A stretch of 64,000 nucleotides of DNA, taken from NCBI GenBank assembly GCA_022113835.1, contig JAILWY010000020.1, positions 2,666,001-2,730,000 of the forward strand, read 5' to 3'. Below the pieces are notes generated by a model. It saw nothing but the letters and a program-made list of their open reading frames with translations, was not told the origin of the DNA and made no database searches. Origin of the DNA: Atopsyche davidsoni. Taxonomy: Eukaryota > Arthropoda > Insecta > Trichoptera > Hydrobiosidae. Within the stretch, counting starts at the first letter, position 1; every line of letters begins with the position of its first letter. The position numbers and the translations under genes were made by a program. Shown one piece after another: positions 1 through 12,889 of this stretch.

Positions 1-2
1 TG

Positions 3-155
3 AGGGTTGTGAATGATACTGCTGAAAGGGCTGTTAAAATGATGCAAGATTTTAACGGACTTATCGCGGCTGAAGAAGAACAAAAACAGTTCTTGCTGCG
101 CTGTGTCCAGGAACATAGAAAATTGTATCCGGACTGTAAAAAAACAACTCTATAA
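3..155 (+). pseudogene. C-terminal fragment of a multicopy-type ORF
   Basis: An open frame enters from the left window edge and ends at TAA 153-155, giving 50 residues. It is rich in charged residues, with a conserved-looking NDTAERAVKM start, an EEEQKQFLLRCVQEHRK helix and a YPDC-KKTTL end. From memory this resembles the C-terminus of uncharacterised proteins found in many copies in arthropod genomes, often suspected to be transposon-derived. I cannot name the family with certainty. The window edge cuts off everything upstream, so I cannot tell whether it is an intact gene or a relic. It is followed directly by AT-rich non-coding DNA. Confidence 0.4.
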
Positions 156-647
156 AAAAGTTACCCTGACTGATTGTTATTACTTTATGTTTTTGATTAA
201 AGATTAATGTTCATTTAATTGAATTTTTACTATTATTCACTTAATTTATTGCATTTATAATGATTTTATACCAGACCGAAATATCAAGACAAAACACGTT
301 TTTTACTAAACTTTGAAGCTCGGTCGGCACTGGTTGCAATTATGCTAGAAAGATGAAATTTTATATTTAAGACTCTTATAGCATTACTAAAAAAAGTAGA
401 GGGTACCCATTTCGAAATTTGAAAAAAAAAATTTTTTGGTCATATAAGGGACACCCTAATATATATATATATATATATATTAGGGTGGTATATATATATA
501 TATATATATATATAATTTACATTAAACTCTTCAAGACTTGGACGCTTCAAAATATTCCCATAGAATCACCATCATCTTCTGCTCTTCTAGTATCGCACAA
601 GACACAGTCTATATACAGTAGTGAATTCTTTACGCGGCGAGCTATTT

Positions 648-682
<35 letters not shown>

Positions 683-2339
683 ACATTAAACTCCTCAAGA
701 CTTGGATGCTTCAAAATATTCCCATAAAATCGTCATTATCATCTGCTCTTCTAGAATCGCACAAGACACAGTCTATATACAGTAGTGAATTCTTTACGAG
801 GCGAGCTATTTGGAACTATGCGTACGCAAACGACCCACCACCGACCAAACCGCTATGCCACACTATTCTATTGATATTGATAATATGTTGCTAAAATTTA
901 TCTTCGCAGATCTAGTATGGGTGCGATAGAACTATGTTGCTATGCAATATTTTTTTTTTTGCTGTTGGGGTCCGGGCGGTCGGAGGATTTCCCTACAAGG
1001 CCACGATCTACGGTTGTCGCATAAATTACAATCGCTTGTTTCAATTTCCGATTCCGGCGCGGAAGCATTTCCCCGGGCAGGTGAAGATAAATCCAAGACG
1101 CGACAATTAAAACTGACAGCCATTCTCATGGTAATCGCCATGGACCGCGAGGGAGCGGGGCCTCCCCTTTCTGCTCTCCGGCCATTGTCTCCCCCATCCC
1201 ACTAGCGATCTTCTCAGGGCGGCCCGGAGAGCCGTCGAGACTACAGGGACTTTAAAATAATAAAAAAAATGAAGCACTATAAACTTACTATATTATATTA
1301 TCAGTATTATTTATTGTATTGCGATTTTCTATAAAATCATTATATGATGAAGAAGAGATTTCATATTAATATTTTACAACCCCTGCCGGATGAAATCGCT
1401 CAAAAACCCATCTCTCCCCTTTGTCTATACAGAGTGATAGTCAAACACTCCCCTATCCGAAAACTACCCTTTTACCTGCAAAACTGAGCCTTAAGCTATC
1501 CGCAGGGTTGTTTCAGAAATCTATACAAACTCACCAGCTCATAAGGGTGATATTCGTGTGGAGGCTTTCGCTATTTTTTATACGTCTTCTACTTGAGATT
1601 CCGTGCGTAATTATTTCTGCAATCAATATTGCTATTGTGACGTTTTTATCATTTTGCCTTAAAAAGTTCATTGTCATTTTATAACAATCTAAATAAATAA
1701 AACGCCTTGTTCCTGAATATAAATGATTTCACCCTTAACCAAACGGTTTCTAAATCTTCGTATAATATACGCCAAGAATGATTTTAAGCGGTGCAGCGTA
1801 TTAGTTTTAATAATGTTTGAAATTGAAAATGCTGTGTTCTTGGGTGTAAAGCCGCGTTTTTTTTTGTCACAGCTGGTCGATTCATTGTCTGTGGGGGTGC
1901 TGAGTCCGTTTCGGATACTGCCAATAAATATTTGTGATATTTCCCATCATCTCTAGCACGGGGCGCTCACTTCAACGTGCAAGATGGCCCCGGGGGGAGA
2001 GAGCAACAGATGCTCTAAATATTGTATATAAATTATACTCTACTTGTTATATATACGTGGAAAAAATACGTATTGAACTTTTCGCGTTTACAATGCCGTC
2101 CCGATTGCGAATCTTAACCCCCCAGGTAAGCAGATGTGCGGTTCGTGTCTTTCAGGGTAAGAATCACCCGAAAAAATCGTTGTCCGGGTGTCCTGGCAAG
2201 GAGAGCTCCTTGCTCGGCAACCCTCGTGCTCGCTGGGGTGGTTCATGTAGCAAGGGAGTTTTAAAAATAACATTTATAATAATATTTAGAAATTTACGTT
2301 TTTTACTTGTCTTAGACATCGGTAAGAAGCAATGTTTTA
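156..2339. other. Gene-free AT-rich stretch with a tandem duplication
   Basis: No coding region is supported here; the short open frames lack codon bias or domains. The stretch holds a roughly 160-bp tandem duplication with TA microsatellites (517-812, listed separately), an isolated GC-rich patch at about 960-1240 that I do not recognise, and at 1828-1850 a fragment resembling the terminus of the 12354-12501 MITE (GTTCTTGGGTGTAAAGCCGCG-like). Confidence 0.6.
460..812. repeat. Tandem duplication joined by (TA)n microsatellites
   Basis: A block beginning TTTACATTAAACTC and ending GGCGAGCTATTTGG occurs at about 517-648 and again at about 679-812, differing at only a few bases. The copies are preceded by TA runs at 462-514 and 649-678. 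The first TA run sits inside a small inverted repeat (ACACCCTAA ... TTAGGGTGGT), which suggests a DNA-transposon-like relic as the seed. Confidence 0.8.
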
Positions 2340-2361
2340 TTGTGAATGATTTTTTTTATAT

Positions 2362-2680
2362 ACTCATGTTAAACCAGTGTTCATGGTGTTCTAGGGGGTT
2401 CCCCGGGTTCTTCTGCAATGCAGTTTTATATCGCTGCTGCCCAATAGCAGTATTATAAAACATTTCCTTACAAAGCTCTGGTCTTCAGCACCTTTCTTAC
2501 CAATGTGATCATCATTCTTCGAACATTTCACTGAGCATATACTCATGTTAAACCGGTGCTCATGGTGTTCTAGGGGGTTCCCCAGGTTCTTCTATAATGC
2601 AGTTTTATAACGCTGCTGCCCAATAGCAGTATTATAAATACTTTCCTTACAAAGCTCTGGTCTTCAGTACTTCCAAAACA
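2362..2680. repeat. Two tandem copies of a ~176-bp repeat
   Basis: The sequence starting TACTCATGTTAAACC and running through CAATAGCAGTATTATAAA and CAAAGCTCTGGTCTTCAG occurs at about 2362-2490 and again at about 2537-2670. Its GTTCTAGGGGGTTC and ACTGAGCAT words also occur in the non-LTR-like fragments elsewhere in the window (45.5, 47.3 and 51.0 kb), so it is probably duplicated debris of that family. Confidence 0.65.
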
Positions 2681-2693
2681 CATCCTTTCATAC

Positions 2694-3230
2694 ATTATAA
2701 TGATAAAAGTAGCTTTGTATTCTGTCTTCACTTTGAGTTTATTATATTTTTTGTATGACTAGTTTCGACCCACAGACTTGGTCATCATCAGATGCATAAC
2801 TAAACTAACAAAATATACAAATAACATATGCTTAAATAAAACTAACAGGATACTGGTAACAAAAAAAATTGATAAAATTAGATGAGTGTTATACAATTAG
2901 TTAAGTTTTTTTTTAATAATAAAAGTAAATAAATTATAGTGGAAACATGTTTAGTAAAGGTAATGAGGACGGGAAAATAATTTTATTAATTAATGTGTTT
3001 ACGAATCTCTAATATTTCTAGATTATTAAGCAAAAATATAATAAGCTCAAAGTGAAGAACAATACTGATAAATTATAGTGGAAACATGTTCAGTAAAGGA
3101 GATGAATGTGTTTTAATTTAAATTAGATTGTTTACGAATCTCTAATATTTTTCTAGATAATTAAGCAAAAATATAATAAACTCAAAGTGAAGACAAAATA
3201 CAAAGCTACTTTTATCATTATAATAATGAA
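2694..3230. mobile_element. Element with ~58-bp inverted ends and a hammerhead-like terminus (Penelope-like)
   Basis: The left end (2694-2752) and right end (about 3166-3228) are inverted copies of one sequence containing ATAATGATAAAAGTAGCTTT and CACTTTGAGTTTATTATA. Just inside the left end, on the minus strand, lies a CTGATGATGACC...GGGTCGAAACTAGTC motif (about 2757-2800), the same hammerhead-type arrangement as at 4045-4085. Stem I here has one mismatch. The interior has no ORF and carries two imperfect internal repeats (GATAAATTATAGTGGAAACATGTT-like at about 2930 and 3067). Penelope-like retroelements are known to carry hammerhead motifs in their terminal repeats, so this is best read as a terminal-repeat remnant. 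The absence of a reverse transcriptase leaves the class uncertain. Confidence 0.6.
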
Positions 3231-3299
3231 TTTTCACCAATCAAATGCCCTGTTCCTCAACAAAATCACTCCGAGAATTTCTAAGTAATACATATTGAT

Positions 3300-3645
3300 A
3301 TCTTTGTCCGTTCCACATATTCGTTTTTATTTGCGACCGGTTTCGCCAACCTTTCGCATCGGCATTATCAATCAGAGTTGTGGAAAAATATTAAAATGGA
3401 ATTCCACCAAGTACTCTCTGTCAAAAATATTGAATTTCTTAATAAAGCGTTTTTGCACGTGGTGATTGAATCCCCCTCGCTTGTAGGCACTGTGCCCCAT
3501 GACAGGGTTTTGATATGTTGAACTCATTTCTGTAGAAAGGCACACAAAGGGTGAGCCGTCTCCTAGTTGGAGTGCTACTTTACAACCGGGGGTTGCTTTT
3601 ACTGTCGTTTCATGAAGTGCTCTCGCTTGCAATCAATTCGATTGT
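3300..3645 (-). mobile_element. Penelope-like terminal fragment, GACCGGTTTCGCC family
   Basis: On the minus strand the block ends in GGCGAAACCGGTCGCAAATAAA. The adjoining body (ATTCCACCAAGTACTCTCTG, ATATTGAATTTCTTA) recurs at 56.97, 57.23 and 57.59 kb. An open frame of 86 codons on the minus strand (3632-3372) runs through this repeat but matches no domain I know, so I treat it as incidental. The GAAA-CCGG-TC word is the hammerhead-style 3' half seen in the second Penelope-like family; the CTGATGA half is degenerate here. Confidence 0.5.
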
Positions 3646-3984
3646 GCTTAACTGTGTTGGATATCAATAACTGACCAGCAGGTTGCATCTACTTCAGAAG
3701 TATTTCCACTTACCATGTAAGTTGTGACATGTTTTGAGTCCATGTAACCATGTTTTTTAACCTGCAAGTAAGTACTTCAAAAGTATAAATACTCTTGTGA
3801 CCTGCTGTTTTATTTTGAACCAAGTGACTGACCTAGCATATATAACAAACTTCAATTGAATATACACCCATTGTCTAAAAAAAACATATAACACACACAA
3901 GCATGTGATAATCTATATATTTTACATTTGTTTAATGCTAGTAAAAAAAATACTAAAACTGAGCACGTTATACATATATTTTGT

Positions 3985-4190
3985 CTAGTTGTACTAGTTT
4001 AGACCATCATCAGATGCATAACTAGTAACATAACAGCTTAGTTATGCATCTGATGATGACCTAGTCTATTTGGTCGAAACTAGTCATGCAAAAAATATAA
4101 TAAACTCAAAGTGAAGACAAAATACAAAGCTACTTTATTTATTATAATAATTGATCTTCACTAATAAAATGCCTTGTCCCTTAACAAAGT
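3985..4190 (+). ncRNA. Hammerhead-type ribozyme motif pair in a Penelope-like terminus
   Basis: On the + strand, stem I strands TGCAT (4045-4049) and ATGCA (4085-4089) are complementary. They enclose the core CTGATGA (4050-4056), a hairpin GACC/GGTC (4058-4061 with 4072-4075), GAAA (4076-4079), the self-complementary tetramer CTAG and then TC, the expected cleavage position. One extra T (4057) lies between core and stem II. A palindromic stem III fits the dimeric type I hammerheads known from Penelope-like elements. A second, inverted and damaged copy lies at about 3990-4020 (minus strand), where the G of GAAA is lost. The sequence after the ribozyme (to about 4190) matches the right end of the 2694-3230 element. 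I have not tested folding energy. Confidence 0.6.
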
Positions 4191-7100
4191 TATTTATTAA
4201 TTATTTTATAATTAATTATTTTTATAATTGGTGTATATATATATGACAACCAATAACCTTTTTTCAAGTCGCAAAATTTTAAGTATACTCCCCATTAACC
4301 CTTTCGCGACCGTCGCTCCGCGAATATCGAAAGCACCTAAAGGGGTTTATCTTGGACCCTCTTTAGAGATCGCGAACGATGTTTTATTTATTAAAGGAAA
4401 TAAAAATTTTACGCAAGAATAAACGCGAATCTCGTAATGCGCTGCCATTATGCGTCAATTTATTGCTCTCCGGGGGTTAAATTACAACCTCGGGGTCGCC
4501 TTCACCCCACGGGGTTTTTTTTTTTTGCATATTTTGAATTAAAAAGCCAAGAAATTGTATCAAGTTACTATGAGAACTCACGGCTCCGCGACTCATAGAC
4601 AATCGTCGTCTCTTTTTGAATTTTTTCATATGATAATTTTTTTTAAATGGTTGATAAGTGTAAAACGTTTTATGCCGCGTTATTATGTTAATTTTATATA
4701 TTTAAAGTATTTGAGTTTCTTTTTATGTGACAATGACACGTAATGGAAAGGCGTGTTGATTATTTTGAGTTATTTATTCACACGTGTGAGAAAGAATTAT
4801 ATCATTTTATTTTTAAGCGATTTTGTTATGATCAATTGATCAATTTTTCACTGATACTTAATTTTAATTAATAAAATATTAATGTATATAGAACCTCATG
4901 GACATCTTTGATTTCAGATGCATGTAGATGATGTTATATTTTTAATTATTTTAATCAAATAATTTACACTTCGTGTTTGACAAAAAAATGTGCAAGAGCT
5001 TTATTACTCAATTTTTTTATAAAGCTCTACGGAAGATATTGTAGATATAATAGATTCTTCGCCTTAGGGGTGGGTGGTGATTTTCGAATATTTATTCCCA
5101 CTATCCACAAAGACAAGTGAAATTATGTTAATTTGAAAACACCCTTGAGCGATCGAGAGTCACATTTGCGACTGAAAACAACCCTCGAACGGTTATTTAC
5201 GGCCATTTTCGAGTTTCGCGAAATCGCCCTCGGGCCACCCTGTCGAGGAAAAAGCACCCCTCGTTTCGCGACGGTCCAATTTAAAATGCCTTTCACAGGT
5301 AATATTGCAGGGACTTCACGCTAAGCTGCGAAAACACGGGTTCTAATCCCTGCGTATATTAAAATTTCACACAATGGCTCGCCTGAACCGTTGAGACCTA
5401 TTCGCACGTGTATTTGCAGTATTTTTGTTAAATTATTATTTATAATTTATTTAAAATACACACACAGCTTTTGCTTGCTAAAATAATTTATAAAAAAAAT
5501 ATATATAAAAATATTTCTAAGGCTGAAAAAATATGCCTATAATCTACTTGGTATTTTTTTTTATATATATGATATATGTATGGGTGTTATGAGCTCGAAG
5601 GAATCTCCTCAGAATGATACAATTTTTTTTATATATAGTGTGATATTCTGAAACGACAGTGATGAAATATTATTGTGTGAATATCGCCTCGCAGCCTGAA
5701 GGCGTTGTACCGGAATGATACCGAAATTTGCTCAAAAATTTCAGTGGGTGACATTATTTTTAATTTTTTTTTTTTTTTTAAGTGCGATTAAGGCAGTTCG
5801 AGAAGTCGGTTCTCGAGCAACCCTTCTCGCGTTTCTCACGGCGATGCCCCCAGAAGGTCAGACGGGTGCAACGCCAGTGGCGCGCCTAAGGAGGGGGTCA
5901 AAAAAAAATGCTCGACCCAACAGGCGTTACGATTGCGACGCCCCTGCAATTTATCACCGGAGCGGAGCGGAGCGTGTTGTATATTTAATATTTTTATTAA
6001 AAAATATATATTTTTTTTAAATTTATATAGTTTTTTAAATTTATTATTTAATGCATTTAGCATTAAATAATAAAAAAAAAAAAAATTTAAATATATTTTT
6101 TTTAAATATTTATCACTATATAAAATTTACTACCTACCGGATTTTATTGTTTTCTACATATTCATTGTTTTTACCCAAAATTATATATATATATATATTA
6201 TTTTTTCTTATATACGTTCTTAAAATATTATTTATGTATGAAATAATTCAAATATTAATTTTATCTGTGTCTTATAATAACACCTGTTTGTGATTTACTC
6301 GATTTTCTTACCGGAATTGTTGATTCGTACAATTACACTTATATTTTTTTTTTTAGTCTCTATATATATATATATATTTATTTCAAATTATACATATATT
6401 TTTATAAACAATTTTAAAACATTTTTTCCAGTTAACTGGATTGTAATGAATTTTTTTTGTTGCTTTGTAATTTGAAGAAAATTTTCTATCTGCTTATATT
6501 AGACAAGTATGTAAACTAAAATCCTTTATTGAGTAACGTGTTTTAATATGTTTATTTTGATGATTATCACTATAATTGTATCTTTAAAATTATAAATGTA
6601 TTGTTTATTGGCCGGAGCTAGTATCGCAAATCAAAATTGAAATGTCAAATGCCAAATCAAAAAATATTTTATAAATCCGCATTTCATACAAGTTTTTTTG
6701 TGTATAAAGTATACTTTCAAATATTAGTTAAAATATTTTTTTTACAATTAACAGGGAATATTTGAAATCATCAATTATATCAAATAATGAATCTCTATTT
6801 AGAAAATATATTTGGGGTTTTTTTCATCTTTCCATTATACTCGTATGTACAATAAAACTCTAAAAAATATGGTCATTTACATTTTTTTTCAAATATATAT
6901 AACTTACTATGAAATTATCAATACTTTATCTTTACTATGGATAACATACAATAATATCATTTATAGAATAGTGCACAACAGTAACCAAATTACCACGCAC
7001 AAAAACTGGCATTTCCGACGTGTTTTATTAGATTTTTAAAAGATCCCACAATTTATTTGACGTTTCCGGTTCGCGTCGCATCGAGAATTGCACAAAACGT

Positions 7101-8763
7101 CTTGAAAACCCGGAAATTTACACAAAAACCATGGTCGTTCGTATTGTCACCCCGACTCGAGCAATCAGACATTCTTTCAAGGGGCAGAAACCGCGAAAAT
7201 CGGTAAAAATAAAAAGGCAATAAAATTTTCTACGCCCCTGGCCTTTGTGCTGCTGCTTTATAAAAATATATTTCAACATAAAAAGGAAAAAAAAAAAATT
7301 TATGTAGAAGTAAATCTATTTATCTACTGACAAGTATTGTGTCTTCTAACGAATATTGCTTTTTAAGTATAATACTAGAATTGAATAAAAAATATATTTA
7401 AATGCTCCAAAACACAATTTTAAATAAATTTTAATTTTTTTTTTATAAGTAATATAATATGAGCCATACTACTTTATAAATGATCGCAAGTGGTAAAAGC
7501 AGATAAGCATGCGATTGAAAGCATTATACAACATGAAAAAAATTCATTATAAACCACACTATTCTATACTAGAAGCAGAACGCGTGTCTTTAAAGCAAGA
7601 ATGAAATTTCGAAGCGATCTGTGAATTTTAACGTAGTAGACCTGTATAAAAGAAAATGATTAAAAATGCGAGTATATAAATTTGCCGGATCAAAATTTTG
7701 GCCTATGATCGGTTAACAAGTAATTTTTTTTTATTTTTTTTAAATATTGTAAGGTTTCTAAATGAAATATTGCGAGTTAGGACATGCCAGCTTTCAGTTC
7801 TTAACGGAGGGGTGGTTTTTACTGTTATATATCAAATGATTGTGCCCTCAACAATGGCTCCAGAAGCTCAGTCCTCCGATCGGCGAGACCCATTTTTATT
7901 CATTTCTAATACGCGCTATTGCAACCAGTTTTTTTCACAGACTATGGTGAAATTTATGGGCGACCGTGGAGTTTGAGGTTAAGTGTAATAATTCACCGAG
8001 CGGCTGAAAAATAATTCATTTAAATTCATGGTGTTTCTAGCACGAAGATAGCGTTTTTAAAATCACTCGATTTTTGGAGAAAATACTGGAGAATATGCGG
8101 TTAATTTTTTTTTTTATTAATTTTATTTATAATTATGTGATGCCTTTTTTTGTTAGCTATCCTGTATATGACAAGAAAAATCACATATCATGGTGAATAT
8201 ATTAGCAATACCTGACTAAAAACATGTATTTTTGTAATTTATATATAAAAGTCATGGCTCGAATTCGGCCCTGCATTTTAATAACATTTTTTTTGTAAAT
8301 AAATGATGTTTTAAATGTTGAAAAGTAATTTTTATAAATTTTCATTAAAATCGGTACTTTTAAACTCATTGAATAATATACGGGGATAAATATTTTTATT
8401 TTGCGGTGTCTCTTTCCCTTTCGATTCGGTTTCGCTCGTTAGTTCCTTTTCTTCCGGTTAGCCGTCGAACCGGTTTCGGAGCTGAAACGGTACGGTCTGC
8501 GCCCATTGTGCGCCCGCGGGAAGTCTACCGCTCACCACGAGGCCTGTGGGAACTTTTCACACGATTCTGACGATCGGCTGCCGATACAGATGACACCACA
8601 ACCTTACCTGATGGCAAAAACAACTCACATGCTCATAGTGATAACTGATGAAAACCGACTCGCATATTTTTTATATAATAATTAAAACTATTATATAATA
8701 ACACTTACAATGCTTTCACTTAATATTGCATCTTATAAGTAATCTTTTGTTTATTTATTTTTT
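4191..8763. other. Gene-free AT-rich stretch
   Basis: Very AT-rich with many homopolymer and TA runs. No open frame shows a domain or codon bias. Minor points: a T-loop-like GGTTCTAATCCC at about 5338 (possible SINE scrap), a GC-rich patch at 5790-5970 around GCCAGTGGCGCGCC, and an isolated GC-rich patch at about 8410-8580 of unknown origin. Confidence 0.6.
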
Positions 8764-9300
8764 TCTTAAGGGCTTGCTACCTAACCTTGCTTGGTGTCCA
8801 CTCCCCAAACCCAAAAAAAGGACCGTTTTTCCTGGCGAAATCGTGTCATTTAATTAATTTAATTGTCACTTTATTTTTCTACATCGCTAGTTGATTTTTT
8901 TTATAAAGTATTAAAAAAACTATAAATTATATTTACATATTTTTTATTATAAAATTAACGTTCATTTTCAGGGTGAAATAAAATCTTGAAGATGTTGAAA
9001 AATTGGATAAAATGACGACTTTTCAAAACCAAAGTTTGTTAAAGATATATATTTTTAAAATTTTTTAAATAATATATCGCACAGGGTTAATATTTAATCT
9101 TTTAATTCCAATTGAAAAAAAGGCTTTTAAATGTTTATGACTCTTAGAACAGGGACATGACGAATCTCTTCAATCGGAATAACACATATTTATCATATTA
9201 ATAGTAAATTTACAAGAAATAAAAATATATTCTGTCCGGAAGAAGGGATGTATCTAACTTTTTGCATTTAATTTTTTTTTATTTTTCGCAAAACGAGACT
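8764..9300 (+). mobile_element. TTAA-type MITE family, copy 1
   Basis: Begins at TTAAGGGCTTGCTACC and carries the family body (GGCGAAATCGTGTCATTTAA, TTGAAGATGTTGAAAAATTGG, GACGACTTTTCAAAACC). It matches the better-preserved copy at 41873-42472 on the opposite strand and a third copy at about 34585-35105. It is non-coding. The far end fades near 9300 (CGCAAAACGAGACT). Confidence 0.7.
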
Positions 9301-12300
9301 TTGACCGTTAAAGTCCATTTGTTATTTTCGAAGTAAAACGCGTCCTGCATACAAAATTCTTTCAGTATTTTTTCGTTTCGCCGATACAAAGCTGACGTCT
9401 GATATTGAATTTATCGACCCCCCGCGGACAGATCCTACCCTTAGGTGCCGGGGGTGCTAAAGTGACTCCCTTGTCGCCGATACGACACAATATAAATCCG
9501 AATCAAGACGTCACACTCGCTGTCCACCCATATCTTCGTAGAGCCTTTCAATCTCCATTCGCCTATATTTATATTTGTCGAGTGGCCCGGGCGCCGAAGG
9601 GTTAACAGAGGGTGGACTTCATGAATACATTTATAAAAATATTTGATATTTTACTATTATAGTATTAAAATTTATTTACTAGTGGCTTATAATTTTTGCG
9701 ATATACTTATTAATAACATACAGTAACTATAACTCACAAGGCCAGAGTGAAATTTATATATAATTTATCAAAGTACTCAAATCATTGCTTTTTTTTTTGA
9801 CACAATATATCATCGGTATTTTGTAGTATGCAGTTTTTTTTTGTATAAATTATTTTTTTTAAAAATGTGTATTTCAAGATGGCAGCTGCGAAAAACACAC
9901 CGCCCATAATCCCGGGCAGAATAATTGCATTATTTACTTCGATACTTATGCAAGGACCGTGTCTCCTGGTATAGGAATCGAGGACCTTCGGGTCTGCGGC
10001 CATTGTCGTCGGCTGCGCCATTGTGCAGTCCAGATTTATGCGAAGAAAAAATTTTGCAATACGGAATTGCGTAACGGTCAGCCGTTTCCGGGGAGGCTGT
10101 GCTTCTGGGGTTTGGGGTTGATTTGTGACTCGCCAATTGTATGAACTTGAATGTCTTGTCAGCAAAGTAGTGGAGTGTTTGAAGAATTGAATATTTAGGC
10201 AGCTGGTCGAGTAAGAACTGGGATCCTGACCAGGAAACTAATGTGAGGAATGAGACATCACGCAGTACGTTTGATAGTACCATGCTCAAGATGTATAACA
10301 CTGGAGATTCAACAAGTGTTATTTCGAAGTTTGGACACTCAAGACAGCTTCTATGCGAAGAATTGAGACACCAGAAATGCGGCTGAAAACCTCATAACGA
10401 TGGTAATGAAGCCGAAGGTATTTTGGTCAAATTTTTCGTAACAGTAAGCATAGTATCCATGCAAAAATAGAAGGAAGAAGGAAGTTTATATGAGACTAAC
10501 CCAAGATAGAAGTATGTTCGATAAAACGGTTCTATGAGGAAAGGCTTCACAAGACGAAATGTCTTGTGACTTCTTGTATTATATTATATATAGTTGAAAA
10601 GTCCACATGTGAACTAATAATCTGAATAGACCCTCTAAATCGTTGAGACCACCTGCCTATAAATTAAAAGACGCCTCATGGACTCATTTGAGCTACAAAA
10701 ACTATTAAAAATTAAGACATAGTTACAAGATTATTTTTGCTTCCCAGAGAACGGAATAAAACCCCCAAATTAAATAAATAAACTGCACTAAATAACCCCC
10801 CCTATTTGCGAAATAATATTTTTTTAAATCTTGTATCGAAATGTTTTTTTAGCAAAACATCTTCCAGCCCTTGCCAAAAAATACTTGTAAAAAATGTTGA
10901 AGGTAAAAATAAATCTCGTATGAACCAGATCTAGGGGTGCTTGGACAATGGCTTGAATATTTCTCCTTTAATGTATGAAAGGTGTTTTTTTTTTATCCCT
11001 GAGGAAGAAATTTCGCTAGGGGAGGTTTTCAGATATATTTTAAAGAATATTTTGCCTTATACATATGATGTTTTGCGTAAAAACGTTGCGATGTACTAAA
11101 AAAATGTTTAACGTGCAATTTAGTTATTCTCGATTAACGCGAAATGAACGGTTTTTCTATTTCTTAGTTTATTTTTAAAGTTTATAATCACAAAACGCAA
11201 TACTACAAAAGAAATGAAGCAAAGAAATAATCTTCAAGCCTTTCATACTTGTTGTTTGAATTTGAGTTTTTACAAATTTAACCAGTTTCTCGTTAATTAA
11301 AAAATGTGGTTTCTTTCGCTTCTTTAGCGTTGTTAATATTTATAAAATGGAATACTACAAAAGAAATGCGTCCAATTTAATATTTTTCGATATTTTTGGA
11401 AACAGGCCTTAAGCACCTACCCTTAACATTTACGAGTTCATACAAAATACTTGTTTTGCTCATACAATAAACTGGATTTTCTTAACAATGCTTGTGAGAA
11501 CTTATTCACATAACTTGTATGGAATAAGCTTTTTAAAATAAAATGGCCGACATAAAGGTGTTTTAAAAAATACGTTTTGAAAACATCGTATTGTTTGAAA
11601 TTCCCACGAAAACGCCATGAAATACAAGCAAAGTGTCACAAATAATTTTTATACGCAATCTGAATGATATTTTATCCATCAAGGAGAAAAAAATCACGAT
11701 TAAATGATTTTAATTCATTTTCATGTTCTAAAAGACCGATTAAATAATTTATGTTTCATAGACCAATAATAAATTATTAAAAAAGTAAATCAAACTCGAA
11801 AAAATTTAAGATATTTTTTTCAATAATATTTTTGTATCCTTTGAATATTTAATACAACAAATCTAACAGAAAAACATTGCTGCCGAGCCCATCGTGAGAT
11901 TCAAAGACCGGTGTATTGAGATGAGTTATGTGATAAAAATCTTATTCCATAACCAACCGACGACCCAACCAATAGTCAAAATTATCAAAAAAAGTAAAGA
12001 TTATGCTATCAAGGGTAGTTAATTTTTTTTTTTAGGTTTATCATAATTCGTGTTGTGCCCCCCAACCCGTTGTTTCACCGGCCGCATATTTAATACATAT
12101 TTTTTATAATTAACGAGGACTCGAACCTTATCAACCCTGTGCCCCTGGGCGGAACAGTGTATATGGTCGTTTGTGTTGTCATTTGCTTCCCTAAAACGAA
12201 ATACTCCTAACCAAACCTTACCAAATATAATGCATTCATTTTTTCCGGCGTCACGCAATTATAGTCCGTTCACGATTAAGCGACCGTTTATTTTTAAATT

Positions 12301-12353
12301 TTTTTGTAGAAAAATATATTGTATTGTTTTGGTATCGTTTTTTTTTTTTAAAA
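9301..12353. other. Gene-free stretch
   Basis: No gene is supported. A GC-richer island at about 9890-10300 contains overlapping open frames on both strands (minus 10301-9930 is the longest), but none shows a recognisable domain. The sequence ending CGCCGAAGGGTTAA at 9604 looks like a TTAA-type transposon end without a detectable partner. The rest is AT-rich. Confidence 0.5.
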
Positions 12354-12501
12354 TGCGTTCTAGGGTGTTAAGCCGCGTTTCAACTTAAATGCCCCGTTAC
12401 TGTTGCTATAGGTATGAAATTGTATTTGCACCCTCAAAGTTCGGGGAAATCCCGAATTTTAAATGAATATTTATAACAACGGCATAACACCCAAGAACGC
12501 A
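12354..12501. mobile_element. 148-bp MITE with ~25-bp inverted ends
   Basis: The left end TGCGTTCTAGGGTGTTAAGC and the inverse of the right end (TGCGTTCTTGGGTGTTATGC) differ at only two positions over 20 bases. The interior has no ORF. Related single ends appear near 1830 and 43110. The superfamily is uncertain because I see no clear target duplication. Confidence 0.7.
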
Positions 12502-12889
12502 GTATTTATGACTATGTATTATTTAAAATAAATATTTGAATATCGTTATTTTTGAGTGGACCCGCGTTGGCATTGACAGTGAACGTATTATATAGTGAGC
12601 ACAGTCGGACTGGCGTCACCCCTCAGCAGTCGCGCCTGCCAAGATTCTATCTATGCTAATCCGTCTAACCACCGACAGATGGCGTGTGCCCCCTCCCCCT
12701 GGCGACGCCGCCCGAAACTAGTCGCCCGAAAATAAAATTAAATAAAAATAAAAAAAATAAAAAAAAAAAAAAAAAAAAAGAGCACCGGCACTTCAAGGGT
12801 TAAAACGCATTTTTCGATATTTTAAAACAGGTCATGAAAAAAATGAAATTTTTTACTGTCGTTTTTTTCAAATCTATAGTATTTGATAC

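Noticed and set aside
3372..3632. An 86-codon minus-strand frame
   Set aside because: It runs through repeated DNA also present at 57 kb, and its sequence matches no reverse transcriptase or endonuclease motif I can recognise.
4296..4320. piggyBac end (TTAACCCTTTCGCGAC)
   Set aside because: A single TTAA-bordered word without an inverted partner at a plausible distance; possible but not supported.
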